From Dendrobium chrysotoxum (taxonomy: Eukaryota; Streptophyta; Magnoliopsida; Asparagales; Orchidaceae): 64,000 bases of DNA. The notes under the pieces were generated by a model, which did not search any database, was not told the origin of the DNA, and saw only the letters and a program-made list of their open reading frames with translations. The stretch covers positions 75,991,021-76,055,020 of the forward strand of contig CM034300.1 of NCBI GenBank assembly GCA_019925795.1, written 5' to 3'. Below, piece by piece: positions 12,221 to 24,042 of the stretch (positions within the stretch are counted from its first letter, which is position 1; each line of letters begins with the position of its first letter). The position numbers and the translations under genes were made by a program.

Positions 12221-13402
12221 TTACAACAACAATATCAAGTCTTTATCTCACTACATGAGGGCTACATTAATCCTTTTCTCTATTGTGTCCTATTAATAGT
12301 CAATTTCTCATTTAAATCTAATAGAACAAAGATCATTTCTAATATTTTCTAACCAAGTCTTTTTAGTTCTACCCACCTTTCTTAACATAGGCTAAATCTA
12401 ATATATATACTCTCCTAACTGGATCATTAGAAGGCCGACGTTTTATGTGACCAAACCATCTAAGGCAACTCTCTGTAATCTTATGTGCCACTTGATCTAT
12501 TCCAACCTTTTCATGTATATGCTCGTTTAATATTTTTTCTCTAAGAGTAAAGCCACTCATCCACCTGAGCTTCCTAATATCTGTAACACTTAACTTAATT
12601 TTATGTTTCTCTTTTAATGGCCAACATTCTGCACCATAAAGTATTGCAGGTCTCAGCACCATCTTATATAATTTTTCCTTAAGTTCGAGGAGTACTTTTC
12701 TATCACACAACAAGCCTGATGCATTCCTTCATTTTAACCATCCAACTTAAATTCTACTAATAATATCCCCATCTATTTCACCATCACTCTAGACAATAGA
12801 CCCGAGATATCTAAACCGTGTACTCTTATTAGTGACTTGATTGCCCAAAGTCACAATCCTCCCACTAGATCTATTACTACTAAAAGTATACTCCATATAT
12901 TCGATTTTAGATCTACTCAAATAAAAACCTTTAGACTCTAAGGTTGACCTCGATAATTCAAGTTTACCTTTAACTCCCTCTCTAGTCTTATCAACAAGAA
13001 TAATATCATCAACAAAAAACATACACCAGGGTACATCCTCTTGCCAATGTCTCGAAAGAACATCCATAACTAAAGCAAAAAGATATGAGCTTAAAGTTGA
13101 TCCTTGATGTAATCGAACTGAAATAGTAAAATACTTGGTCAAACCACCTTGTGTTTGAACACAAGTACCAGCTCCTACATATATATCCTTAATGACTCGA
13201 GTATAAGCATTATTAATCACTTTGTTTTCTAAAACTCTCCATAGCACTTTTCTTGGAACTTTATCATAATGTTATCTCTAAATCAATAAATATCATTTGT
13301 AGATCCTTTTTATTTCCTCTATACTCCTCCATCAAAGCTCTCAATAAATGTATAGCTTTCATAGTAGATCTACCCTGCATGAATCCAAATTGACGATGAG
13401 AA
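12221..13402 (-). pseudogene. RTE-type LINE, 5'-truncated reverse transcriptase (copy 1)
   Basis: Read on the minus strand it encodes the second half of a non-LTR reverse transcriptase. The order is QFGFMQGRST...AIHLLRALMEEYR, then LHQGSTLSSYLFALVMDVL, the catalytic-motif variant FVDDIILV, and the C-terminal VLRPAILYGAECWPLK and LRWFGHIKRRP...DPVRR. It is broken into at least three frames (13264-13400, 12789-13247, 12369-12713) by stops and frameshifts, and the endonuclease half is missing. The 3' end at 12221 carries an ACAACAACAA run, the complement of the TTG-repeat tail seen at other RTE ends here. It sits in intron 1 of the kinase gene, in opposite orientation. Confidence 0.8.
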
Positions 13403-13405
13403 TTT

Positions 13406-14692
13406 TGTATGAAGGCCAATGAATGGATCTTGACATGGTCTTCCATTATGATGAGATTTATAAACCAAGGGCCTCTAATGATGAGGATGATGATGAGATC
13501 TTGGCACAATCTGCTACCGTGATAAGATCTATGCACCAATGAGCCTCTAATGATGATATATGGGCACAATGGGCCGTTAGCAACAAGATCAAGATGCCAC
13601 CAACGATGACATTGCATTTGATAGCCATGAGATTTATATTCATCCATTTAAAGATTAAGAAATTTTGATGATACCATTTTAAATGACTCAGGAGCATTGG
13701 TCAAGTTATCTTCTTTAAGCAAGATCATGGGTTTGAATTATCTAAATAATCTTTCTTCAATGCATGGGTAAGGTTTCATGCATCACCACATTAAAATATG
13801 TACCGAATGGCTAAATTTGTAGGAGTTCAGAGCTTCATTCACTGCATACTTCTTTCTATCATAATAAACATCCTTATATATCCTGGTTGAACATGTCATT
13901 GTCTTGCGGATAAAACCAATCATGCCTTAAATTCGTTAAGGCAAGTGAAATATTTTGCTCTATTAGAGCATGCAAAGTTTATCATCACGAGCTCTTACCC
14001 AGACATGCTTTCAATGTTTGGAGAAATATGCCTATTGACTGCATTTCACATGCTTCAAAAGTTTTGTCCACCAAGATCCAGAATACCCGCATTCAGCAGC
14101 AAACCACAAAGATAAGTTATTTCCTTTGAGCATCATGGCTTAATTCCAGCAGCTTACAGTTCAGATTAGTTCAAATAATCACCACTTACTAACAAAACTG
14201 AAGTATCCTCATAAAAAACCATGACTTTTTTTAGACAATGCTGTAAAGCACCAAAGGTCCTTGAGATCTCCAGTTCCAGTTCCTAGTCATTGTCTCATCA
14301 TCAAGTTTTTCCCAGTAATTCATTTTTATGCTATTTTTTGCCTATTTTTTTCATAATATAAAGTATAATATTACATTTTTTTCTTTGTAACCGTTTTAGA
14401 CTTTGTCATCACGATTAGCCTTGTCTCAACTATAACTCTTTCACATTGTAAGAAAAGTTAAACTGCTTTCTGCTTGACCAAAAGATATGTCTTTCAACCA
14501 TCAACTACCATAGTAGAGAGGCAGATGCTTCTACTGATAGCTATTGATTAAAATTGGTGTGTGTTAGGCTTGACGTTGAATGAAAATTTTTAGTATCAAG
14601 AATTTATTCAGATTTTCAGCAACATTTTAAGTGTTGTTTAATGTTTTTTTTCTTAATATGCATTCTATTTTATTATTAAAAAATTTAGAATG
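13406..14692. other. Unassigned intronic DNA upstream of exon 2
   Basis: No gene is seen. At 13435-13620 phrases such as CCTCTAATGATGA and GCACAAT...GATGAGAT repeat irregularly. A fragment resembling the LINE 3' tail in reverse (CATCACGATTAGCCTTGTC) lies at about 14406-14425. The same DNA recurs at 27450-28740. Confidence 0.4.
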
Positions 14693-14796
14693 GCATATTG
14701 AGAGAGAAAGGATTCACATAGCCGACCCTACGTAGTGTGATATAGGCTTGATGACCTACATAGTGTGATATAGGCTTGCTGTTGTGGTTGTGCCAT
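14693..14796 (+). mobile_element. Short 3'-tail fragment of an RTE LINE or related SINE
   Basis: The sequence contains GGATTCACATAGCCGACCC and two tandem partial units ending TAGTGTGATATAGGCTTG, then TGTTGTGGTTG. It matches the tail shared by the RTE copies at 24000, 59070 and 60330, so it is a 5'-truncated insertion of the same family. Copy 2 of the duplication has it at about 28741-28844. Confidence 0.6.
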
Positions 14797-15593
14797 TCTA
14801 ATTTATTTTGTATTGTGTATGCTAAGGGACACATTTTCTATGTTAAGCCATAGAGAAGTTTGGCTGATGGGATAATTTGACAAATTTGTCAATAATTAAA
14901 TTTCTTTTGCAGGACTGTGCAAGCATTTTAAACTCGAGAGTAACAGCAAACTGCAACGGAGAACAGAATCAAAACCTCCCTAAGCTTTTGATAATTTGTT
15001 TTGTTATAATGGGCATGGTACTTAGTTCCATAGTAGTGCCTGTTTATAGAAATTTGTTCAATCTTTCGAATAAGCTGTTGCACCAGCAGCAATATGAGCC
15101 GCATAACCTGAAGGCAGGAGGTAGATGGCGTAAGAGAATTCTATTTATGGGAATCTTTCTTGGAATGTCAGTCTCTGTGTGGATTTATTTCAGCATGAAC
15201 GCAACCATTGTTGCAAGAAGAAAGGAGACTCTTACAAATATGTGTGATGAGAGAGCTAGAATGTTACAAGATCAGTTCAATGTGAGCTTGAACCATGTCA
15301 ATGCATTAGCTATTCTGATATCAACTTTTCACCATGGAAAGAACCCTTCTGCCATTGATCAGGTGCCTCTGCCGATTAAACTTCTGATATTTTTTTTTTC
15401 AGTGTTTTGGTTAATGAATTCGAAATAGTGATTTTACTATTTGTGATTCCTTTTCTATACTATTCGGTAATTATTTTTAATAAGTTGGTTTGTTTATTTT
15501 TCTCTAGGACTGCATTTTGTAGTTGCTGCATTTGGCATCATACCTATTTGCTGGTGTGTGGATTGTAGCTAGAATTGGAAGTGTTTGGTAGAA

Positions 15594-15598
15594 GTTTA
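15594..15598. repeat. Target-site duplication GTTTA, left of gypsy element (copy 1)
   Basis: GTTTA immediately precedes the 5' LTR and recurs at 20835-20839 directly after the 3' LTR. Five bases is the expected duplication for Ty3/gypsy integrases. Confidence 0.9.
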
Positions 15599-15931
15599 TG
15601 ATGCAATACCAGATAACCCAGAGAACCGGCGGCACATCTCATGCTTCATAACAAACTGCATATTCCCACTACCTTTACGTACTATTTTCTGTTATTAGTT
15701 TCGGCATAAACTTTTACAATCTTTTTCCTTTTTTTTCACAAATATAGTATTATGCAGTATCTGAAATTACATATAGGGGGACAGTAGAGAAAGCTAGGGT
15801 GATCTCTCTTTTTACAAAGAAATACAAATCCCAGAATACAGAGGTATTCTTCTATCCATTCCCCTGTTTGCTTGCTATCACTTGTGCATTTTTCTTCTTC
15901 CAGGTTATACCGATCTTGTTAGAGGACAACA
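15599..15931 (+). repeat. 5' LTR of gypsy element (copy 1)
   Basis: Begins TGATGCAATACC and ends AGAGGACAACA. It is paired with 20502-20834. Confidence 0.95.
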
Positions 15932-15933
15932 GT

Positions 15934-15947
15934 TGGTATCAGAGCCA
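15934..15947 (+). other. Primer-binding site (initiator tRNA-Met)
   Basis: TGGTATCAGAGCCA complements the 3' end of plant initiator methionine tRNA and lies two bases downstream of the 5' LTR. Confidence 0.85.
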
Positions 15948-15962
15948 TCACCTGGAGGAAAA

Positions 15963-18900
15963 ATGATGGACAGAGGCAAGGAACCTGCGACAGAGGAAGT
16001 TCGGACCCTTGAAATGCTGTGGGCAAACCAAGAAAGCGTCCATTGTAGGATTGACGAGGTTGCGGCCGACGTGCAGCGGCTGACTGTGGAGATTCGCCGT
16101 GAGTTCAATCTCATTCGGGCGAGACCAACGTACCAAGATCGTCATCGGGAAGAGGCAAGAGTAAATCGGCCAATTCCCAGGAGGAGGGTTGACGGTGAGC
16201 GCAATGGACGACACCTCCAGATAAACCCGCAAGATCAGTCCGACTCGGAGGAAGACCCACTTCCTGTGCGAGGTTTTAGTCAGCGGTATTCCAGTGGAGA
16301 GGAGGTGGATGATCGGTATGTGCAGGCTATCACCGAAACCTAAGACCCCAACAATACAGGCAGCCTTCCGGTGAATTCAAGGTGAAAATGGATATTCCGT
16401 TTTTTGACGGACATCTCCATATTGAAGATTTCCTTGATTGGGAGAAGGCAGTAGAGAATTTTTTTGATTATATGGAAATTGACCCAGAGAAGCAAGTTAA
16501 ATATGTGGCATGTCGATTAAAGGGCGGAGCTAGCGCTTGGTGGGAGCAAACGTTGCAGTCGCGACGAAGAGAAGGTCGGGACCGTGTCCGCACTTGGGCA
16601 CGAATGAAACAGTTGTTGCGAACTCAATTTTTGCCTACCGATTTTGAACAGATACTGTACATGAGGTACCAACACTGTGCTCAAGGCACAAGATCAGTAA
16701 GCGAATACACTGAAGAATTCAATAGATTAAGTGCAAGGAATGATCTCAATGAGTCCGCCAATCAGTTGGTAGCTCGATACATTGGAGGCCTCAAGGACAG
16801 TATACAAGATCAACTGGAATTGAATTCCGTTTGGTCTATGCCACAAGCCGTGAATTTAGCCATGAAAATTGAAATGCAACAGAGTCGCAAATCTAAAACT
16901 CCTTATTATCGGAGGCATTGGCAAGAGCCAACTACAGCAACTAATAAAATTAGTTCACAGCCAGTGATGAGGCCCTCACCGAAGGATAACCCAACCGTTC
17001 AAGCTGCAGGTTCTTCGGGCGTCGGAGTAGAAGGAAAAGTTATGCAGAAGCAGAAGACCACTAGTAGTTCTAATCCATATGCGAGGCCCTCCACACTCAA
17101 ATGTTTTCACTGTTTTCAAACTGGACACAAGTCTAATGAGTGTCCCCAAAGACAGCAAGTGCAATTAGCAGAACTTGAAGAAGCATTAGAACAGGAAGAT
17201 ACGGAAGCAGATAAAGATGAGGAGGCCGAAGATGTACAAGCCGACGAGGGGGACCCGTTCATTGGGGTCATGCAAAAATTACTCTTGGCACCACGCCAAA
17301 ATATCATGTCTCAACGCCACGCTATTTTTAAAACCCGGTGCACTATAGGCGGCAAGGTATGCGATCTACTAATTGATAGCGGATGTACTGAAAATATCAT
17401 TTCTAGAGCTGTCGTTCAGGGATTACAGTTAAAAATGACCAAACATCCGCTACCGTACAAGATCAGTTGGGTCAAGAAGGGAATGGAGATCTTGGTCACG
17501 GAGTCTTGCCGTGTGACCTTTTCTATAGGCAAGCATTATTCATGCGAAGTCTTATGTGATGTCCTGGAGATGGACGTGTGCCATTTGATTTTGGACCGAC
17601 CATGGCAATTTGATGTGGGAGTTCACTATGATGGCCGGGCAAATGTGTATTCCCTTGACTGGAAAGGGCGGAAGTTAAGATTGTTACCGGGAGTACCCGG
17701 TGCGTCTACACTGGGTAGAGAGCAACCCAAACATTCAGCTATCCATGTGGTCTCAGGAACAAAACTAGTGCAAGACTGGCAAGAACATGCTCCTATGTTT
17801 GCTTTAATTGTCACGGAATTGAATCACTGTCTCCCATTGCAACATCTTCCTGTTGAAGTTTCAGAACTTCTGGAGCAATACCGTGATGTTATACCTGAAG
17901 AGCTACCCGCAGAATTGCCTCCGCTACGGAATATTCAACACCAGATTGATTTTATACCCGGTGCCACGTTGCCGAATTTGCCCCATTATCGGCTCAACCC
18001 AAAGGAGCAAGTGATATTGCAGGAATTGATCGATGAATTATTGAGGAAGCAGCTAATACAAATTAGTCTCAGCCCGTGCGCCGTGCCTGCATTGTTGGTA
18101 CCAAAGAAAGATGGTAATTGGCGAATGTGCATCGATAGCCGAGCTGTTAATAAAATCACTGTCAAATACCGATTTCCCATGCTTCGCATAGATGAGTTGC
18201 TGGATCAGCTCACTGGATCATCAGTATTCTCCAAACTGGATTTGAGAAGTGGCTACCATCAGATTCGTATCCGACCGGGGTGACGAATGGAAGACGGCTT
18301 TCAAGACACCCCGGGGGCTATTTGAGTGGAAGGTAATGCCGTTTGGGTTATGTAATGCACCTTCGACGTTTATGCGGATGATGAATGAGGTCTTGAAACC
18401 TTTTTTAGGAAAATTCTGCATCGTTTATTTTGACGATATTTTGGTATATAGCTCAGATCGGCCACAACACCTTCAGCATCTCAAAATTCTGTTCGAGATT
18501 TTGAGGGAACAAAAATTATACGTCAATTTGCCAAAATGTGAGTTGGTCACTTCAAAGGTTAAGTTTCTCGGCTTTATTGTCTCAGATGTGGGCATCCATG
18601 TGGATCCGCAGAAGATATCAGCTATCAAGGATTGGCCCCAACCGAAGTCCTTCTTTGAGGTGCGAAGCTTCCATGGCTTGGCCAATTTTTATAGGCGGTT
18701 TATTAAAAACTTCAGCCTCATCATGACCCCTATTAATGAATGCCTAAAATTCAAGTCATTCAAATGGGATATCGAGCAACAGCAAAGCTTTGAAGCTATT
18801 AAGGAAGCACTTACTACCGCGCCCGTTTTGGCACTCCCTAGTTTTGACAAATCGTTCACTGTGGACACCGACGCTTCATCCATCGGTATCGGAGCAGTAC

Positions 18901-20504
18901 TATCGCAAATGGGTAAGCCTATCGCATTTTTTAGCGAGAAACTATGTCCTGCTCGACAGAAATGGGCGGCTTACGAGCAAGAATTATATGCAGTCATCCG
19001 GGCACTAAAACAGTGGGAATCATATCTATTACATCAAGATTTCATTTTGTGTAGTGATAATAAAGCTTTGCAATTCATAAATACTCAAAAAAATATTAAT
19101 CGAATGCATGCTAGGTGGCTTGTATTTTTGCAGCGCTTTTCTTTCACCTTGAAACACAAGCCGGGAGTAGAGAATCGAGTAGCCGACACACTCAGCCGAA
19201 GGGCTACGCTACTCACAAAGTTACAAACTGAGCTCGTGGGGCTTGAGCATTTGAAAGATTTATATGAGGAAGATGCAGATTTTGGAGTGGTATGGGGACA
19301 TTGCCAAGAAACCCCACAATATGAAGATTATGCAATTAGACATGGGTTTCTCTTTAAGCAGAATTTATTCTGTGTCCCTATTTCTTCATGGAGGCAACAC
19401 CTCATTCGGGAAATCCATGGTGGCGGACTGGCGGCGCACCTTGGACGGGATAATACTCTCCAGCAATTACAGTCGCGATTCTTTTGGCCAAGGTTGCGAC
19501 GTGATACTCTTCGCTTTGTGGATAGTTGCCCCATTTGCCAAACTTACAAAGGCGGAGCCCAAAATACTGGATTATATATGCCGCTACCGGTGCCCAATTC
19601 CATTTGGGAGGATTTGAGCATGGACTTTGTTCTCGGGTTACCACGAACCAGGCGGGGCAACGATTCAATTATGGTGGTCGTCGACAGATTCTCCAAAATG
19701 AGCCATTTCATTCCCTGTAAGAAAACCTCCAACGCCATGAATATTGCTAACATTTTCTTTAATGAAGTTGTTCGTTTGCATGGATTGCCAAGGAGCATCA
19801 CTTCAAATCGAGATGTCAAGTTCATAAGCCATTTTTGGCGCGAACTCTGGAAACGACTCGGCACCGACTTGAGATTCAGTTCAGCTTATCACCCCCAATC
19901 GGACGGACAGACGGAAGTTGTGAACCGGACGTTGGGCAACATGCTTAGATGTTTAGTTCAAGAACAGCCTAAACATTGGGAAGAAGTCTTGTCTAGAGCT
20001 GAATTTGCTTATAATGCAATGACAAATCGCTCTACCGGAAAGGCACCATTTAATATAGTATACACAAAGGCTCCTAACACTGTTATAGACATCTCCATAC
20101 TCCCAAATTGCAAGTCTCCTGCGGCTGCTTCATTCACAGAGGATTACTCCAAAATGCTAGCTGAAGTTCGGCAACAGATTATCAACTCAAATCAACGTTA
20201 TAAAGAAGCCGCGGACGCCCACCGAAGGGAACGCTTATTTCAGGTTGGCGATTTGGTCATGGTTCGTCTCCGACGCGAACGTTTCCCACTCGGAACCTAC
20301 TCCAAACTAGCCCGACGCAAGCTCGGTCCGGTACCTATTATTGCCAAAATTAATGACAATGCATATACTGTAGAATTGCCTGTGGATTGCAATACATCTT
20401 CAACCTTCAACGTGTCAGATATTTCACTTTACAAGCCCCCAGACGATGCACTTGTCTCAATCAGCTCGTCAGAGTCGAGCTCTTCTGAAGCCGGGGAGGA
20501 CTGA
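15963..20504 (+). pseudogene. Gag-Pol polyprotein of the gypsy element, broken (copy 1)
   Basis: A single Gag-Pol frame, now interrupted. An N-terminal charged region starts at 15963 and loses frame near 16319, one G short of copy 2. The main frame 16382-18283 carries the retrotransposon Gag domain, a CCHC zinc knuckle (CFHCFQTGHKSNEC), a protease motif LIDSG and the start of RT (SKLDLRSGYHQ). An extra G in a run near 18280 shifts the frame. 18249-20504 then carries the RT active site YFDDILVYS, RNase H (DTDASSIGIG), the integrase HHCC zinc finger and core. Asn replaces the expected Asp of the second catalytic position (SITSNRD at about 19797-19817), so the integrase is probably inactive. The stop codon is the first three bases of the 3' LTR. 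The C terminus is Ser/Glu-rich. Confidence 0.9.
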
Positions 20505-20834
20505 TGCAATACCAGATAACCCAGAGAATCGGCGGCACATCTCATGCTTCATAACAAACTGCATATTCCCACTACCTTTACGTACTATTTTCTGTTATTA
20601 GTTTCGGCATAAACTTTTACAACCTTTTTCTTTTTTTTTCACAAATATAGTATTATGCAGTATCTGAAATTACATATAGGGGGACAGTAGAGAAAGCTAG
20701 GGTGATCTCTCTTTTTACAAAGAAATACAAATCCCAGAATACAGAGGTATTCTTCTATCCATTCCCCTGTTTGCTTGCTATCACTTGTGCGTTTTTCTTC
20801 TTCCAGGTTATACCGATCTTGTTAGAGGACAACA
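20502..20834 (+). repeat. 3' LTR of gypsy element (copy 1)
   Basis: Same 333-bp TG...CA sequence as 15599-15931. It is followed by GTTTA at 20835-20839. Confidence 0.95.
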
Positions 20835-22150
20835 GTTTAGATGGCTAACTCAAAATGTGGAGATCTCTAATTTGTAAACTTAATGTGCTTGAATAATCAA
20901 TTAATGCATGTGATGCAATGGGAGGCATATACTATAGTATTTGGTCATAAGTGATTGTATTTTTTTTGTATTATATCATGCTAATTATTATTGGTTGAAA
21001 TATCATTTGTCATTTAGGATTAGCTTAATTTTTAAAAATTTATTTCAAGAGTAGCTTTATCATTTTAAATGTGGCTTATTATTATAAAAAGTATCAAAGA
21101 TCATGTAATTCAGATAGTTTATGATGGAACAAAGGAAACAATTTTTTCTGGCATCCCCTCTAGGAGCACGTTTCCTCCCTTGTTTCTAGCCCGAGGCTCC
21201 TCTTCCTCTTTCTCTCTATGCTTGGCTAATACTCCTCTTCCTCTCTTTTGGGACATTCATTCATCTCTTCTTCTTTTGAACTCCCTGCTTTTTCATCTCC
21301 ACCCGATTCTGCTGTACTCAATAATCAAAATATCAAAAGCTCACCAAGATCTTCGCTACCGCTTCCCCACTCGTCATCATAATGATTGGCTAATACTCAA
21401 CGCGTTAATATCCTTGTTTTGGTGACATTTTTTATCATCTAAATTGTAGTAAGGTTCACACTATACCTTAACTCTTTTTTTTTCACTTCAACTGCAATAT
21501 TTAAAATACATATTGACTTTCTCTTCATCTTTCTTGCAGAAAACCTTTGCAGAGTATACAGCAAGAACTGCATTTGAACGCCCATTGACTAGCGGTGTAG
21601 CATATGCTTTAAAAGTTTTACATTCTGAGAGAGAACAATTTGAAAAGGAACATGGATGGAGCATAAAGAAAATGGAAACTGAGGATCAGTCTCCTGTTAA
21701 AGATGATTACGCTCCTGAGAAACTTGACCCTTCACCTGCTCAAGAGGAATATGCACCTGTCATCTTCACTCAAGAAACGGTATCACACATTGTGTCAGTT
21801 GATATGATGTCTGGAAGGTAAGCTTAGGCTTATATAAAGGTTTTTTTCAATTATGTTACCAAAATAGAATAACATATTGCATACAATAGTCATGAAATTT
21901 TATAATTCTAAATCTTATTTTATTTCCCCTTTCGCCAGGAAGATCATGACAATATATTAAGAGCCAGGGCATCGGGCAAGGGCGTTCTAACGTCTCCATT
22001 TAAGCTTCTTAAATCAAATAAACTTGGGGTGGTTCTCACATTTGCTGTATATAAAAATGACCTTCCCCTGCTTCTACGGCTCAAGAGCGTATTGATGCTA
22101 CCGTAGGGTTAGTTGTTGTTGTGCCTTTTCTTAATTAGTTCATATATTTA

Positions 22151-22270
22151 GACTTCATTTAGGACGGCTTTCTTACTGCTTTTTAAAGCAGTTTTTTAAT
22201 ACAAAAATTTTAATTTTTGTATTAAAAAGTTGTTTTAAAAAGCAATAAGAAAGTCATCCCAAACGAAGCC
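22151..22270. mobile_element. Tourist-like MITE in kinase intron 4 (copy 1)
   Basis: A near-perfect 120-bp palindrome flanked by TTA (22148-22150, 22271-22273). The left half starts GACTTCATTTAGGAC; the right half in reverse starts GGCTTCGTTTGGGATGAC. The loop is centred on AATTTTAATTTTTG. It belongs to the same family as 3860-3973. The allelic or duplicate copy is at 36150-36269. Confidence 0.75.
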
Positions 22271-23949
22271 TTAGTTTTAGTAATTCTAATATTTCTTGTA
22301 TTGAATTTGTCAGGTATCTTGGTGCTTCATTTGATATTGCTTCTTTGGTAGAGAGAGACTTCTTCAGCAGCTTGCAAGCAAGCAAACTATCATCGTTAAT
22401 GTATATGACACCACTAACTCATCCGCTTCTATAAAGATGTATGGTCCAGATGATGTTTCTGGTAGAGATGATGTGCATATTAGTTATGTTGATTTTGGCG
22501 ATCCGACAAGAAGACATGCGATGCATTGCAGGTAGGCATTAATTACCATGTTGCCGCTATGTTGAAAAGCATGGAAGTTGAAATTTCCTTATTTGGAACC
22601 TTTATAATCTGTTCAGATTCAAGCATGAACCTCCACCTCCATGGTCAGCTATAACAACATCATTAGGTGTTGCTGTGATTGTTTTGCTCGTTGGGCACAT
22701 ATTTAATGCTGCCATTAATCGCATTGAGAAGGTAGAAGATGATTATCGCGAAATGAAAGAGCTGAAAGTTCGGGCAGAAGCTGCCGATGTGGCAAAATCT
22801 CAGGTGATATTTTGTTCTTGCTATGAAAATATCGCAAAGGGAAAATGAGTTTACAAGACTCTCTTTTACATCTTCGCCAAGTAAACAACATATTTTCTGC
22901 TAGAATATTTCAAGGGATCTTGCTTTTTATTCGTCATTTCACTATTAACTGGCGTGATCACTGTCATCATTCATGTCCTAGTACTAATATTTTTTATTTA
23001 TTTCTTGTAGTTTTTGGCGACTGTTTCACACGAAATTAGAACTCCAATGAATGGTGTCTTAGGTCTGTTGCTTCATATTGATGTTTTTTTTGTGTGCTTT
23101 GTTTGTATTACTTAAAATTCATGTAAGGATGATCAAGTTTTGGTTCAATTTCAGGTATGTTGCAGATGCTTCTGGACACAGATCTTGATTCAACACAGCA
23201 GGATTTTGCTATGACTGCTCAGGCGAGTGGGAAGGCCTTAATTTCCTTAATAAATGAGGTTCTTGATCAGGCTAAGATAGAATCTGGTAGGCTTGAGCTT
23301 GAGGCTGTACCCTTTGATGTTCGCGCTGTTTTGGATAATGTTTTGTCTCTATTTTCTGACAAATCGCAAGCCAAAGGCATCGAGGTAAACCTGATGTGCT
23401 CAGTTTTGAATTTGCTGATCTCTATTGCCATCCCATTTTTGATGATATTTAATATAAGGTTTTATTTCTCTCTTTTATTTTTGTCTCTGTAGCTGGCAGT
23501 TTACATTTCCAATCAGGTGCCAGAAGTTCTTATAGGAGACCCTTGGCGTTTCAGACAAGTTATTACAAATCTTGTTGGGAATTCTGTGAAGGTTTGCTAT
23601 TTGTTTTTCTTGCTTCATGTTATTTGTTAGTTTGTCCTTTTGCTATAACATTATGGTATTACCTTATTTATTATGAAATTTATAATGATATTTTGTTTTT
23701 ATAATGTTTAAGCATTGAGCTTATGCATGAATTTCACCAAAGTTCCTTATATCTTTGCATGAGCTGTACAATATTTCATTATGGCATGGAATTCAAACTA
23801 GTCTCCGTTTGGTTTGAAGGAATTGAAAGAGAGGAAATGAAGAGGGAATGGAGATTAAAATGATAGAATAGTGTAGAAATTAGTTCTCATCCACTTATTT
23901 GGATGGAGATTGAAATGATCATTTTTTTGTTTGGATTGAATGAGAATTT

Positions 23950-24042
23950 TTTGACTCTTAACAGTGCTCAATGGAGAAAAAAGGATTCATATAGCCGACC
24001 CAATATAGTTGGATAAAGGCTTGATGTTGTTGTTGTTGTTGA
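23950..24042 (+). mobile_element. 5'-truncated RTE LINE tail in kinase intron 9 (copy 1)
   Basis: Ends with GGATTCATATAGCCGACCC, TTGGATAAAGGCTTGATG and a TTG repeat. The preceding TTGACTCTTAACAG...CAATGGAGA matches the last bases before the tail in the RTE copy near 60300. An oppositely oriented tail fragment (CATCATTAGCCTTATCCCAA) follows at about 24148-24167. The duplicate copy is near 37945-38040. Confidence 0.65.

Larger units (their letters stand above)
15599..20834 (+). mobile_element. Ty3/gypsy LTR retrotransposon in kinase intron 2 (copy 1)
   Basis: This 5236-bp element has LTRs of 333 bp at 15599-15931 and 20502-20834, both TG...CA. A primer-binding site for initiator tRNA-Met (TGGTATCAGAGC) starts at 15934, two bases after the LTR. 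A purine-rich GGGGAGGA precedes the 3' LTR. By eye the LTRs differ at four bases, all transitions, plus one T-run indel, so the insertion is young. The order Gag, protease, RT, RNase H, integrase makes it Ty3/gypsy. No chromodomain is seen; the short LTRs and size would fit a small Reina-like group, but this is a guess. It lies in the same orientation as the gene, between exons 2 and 3. Confidence 0.95.
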
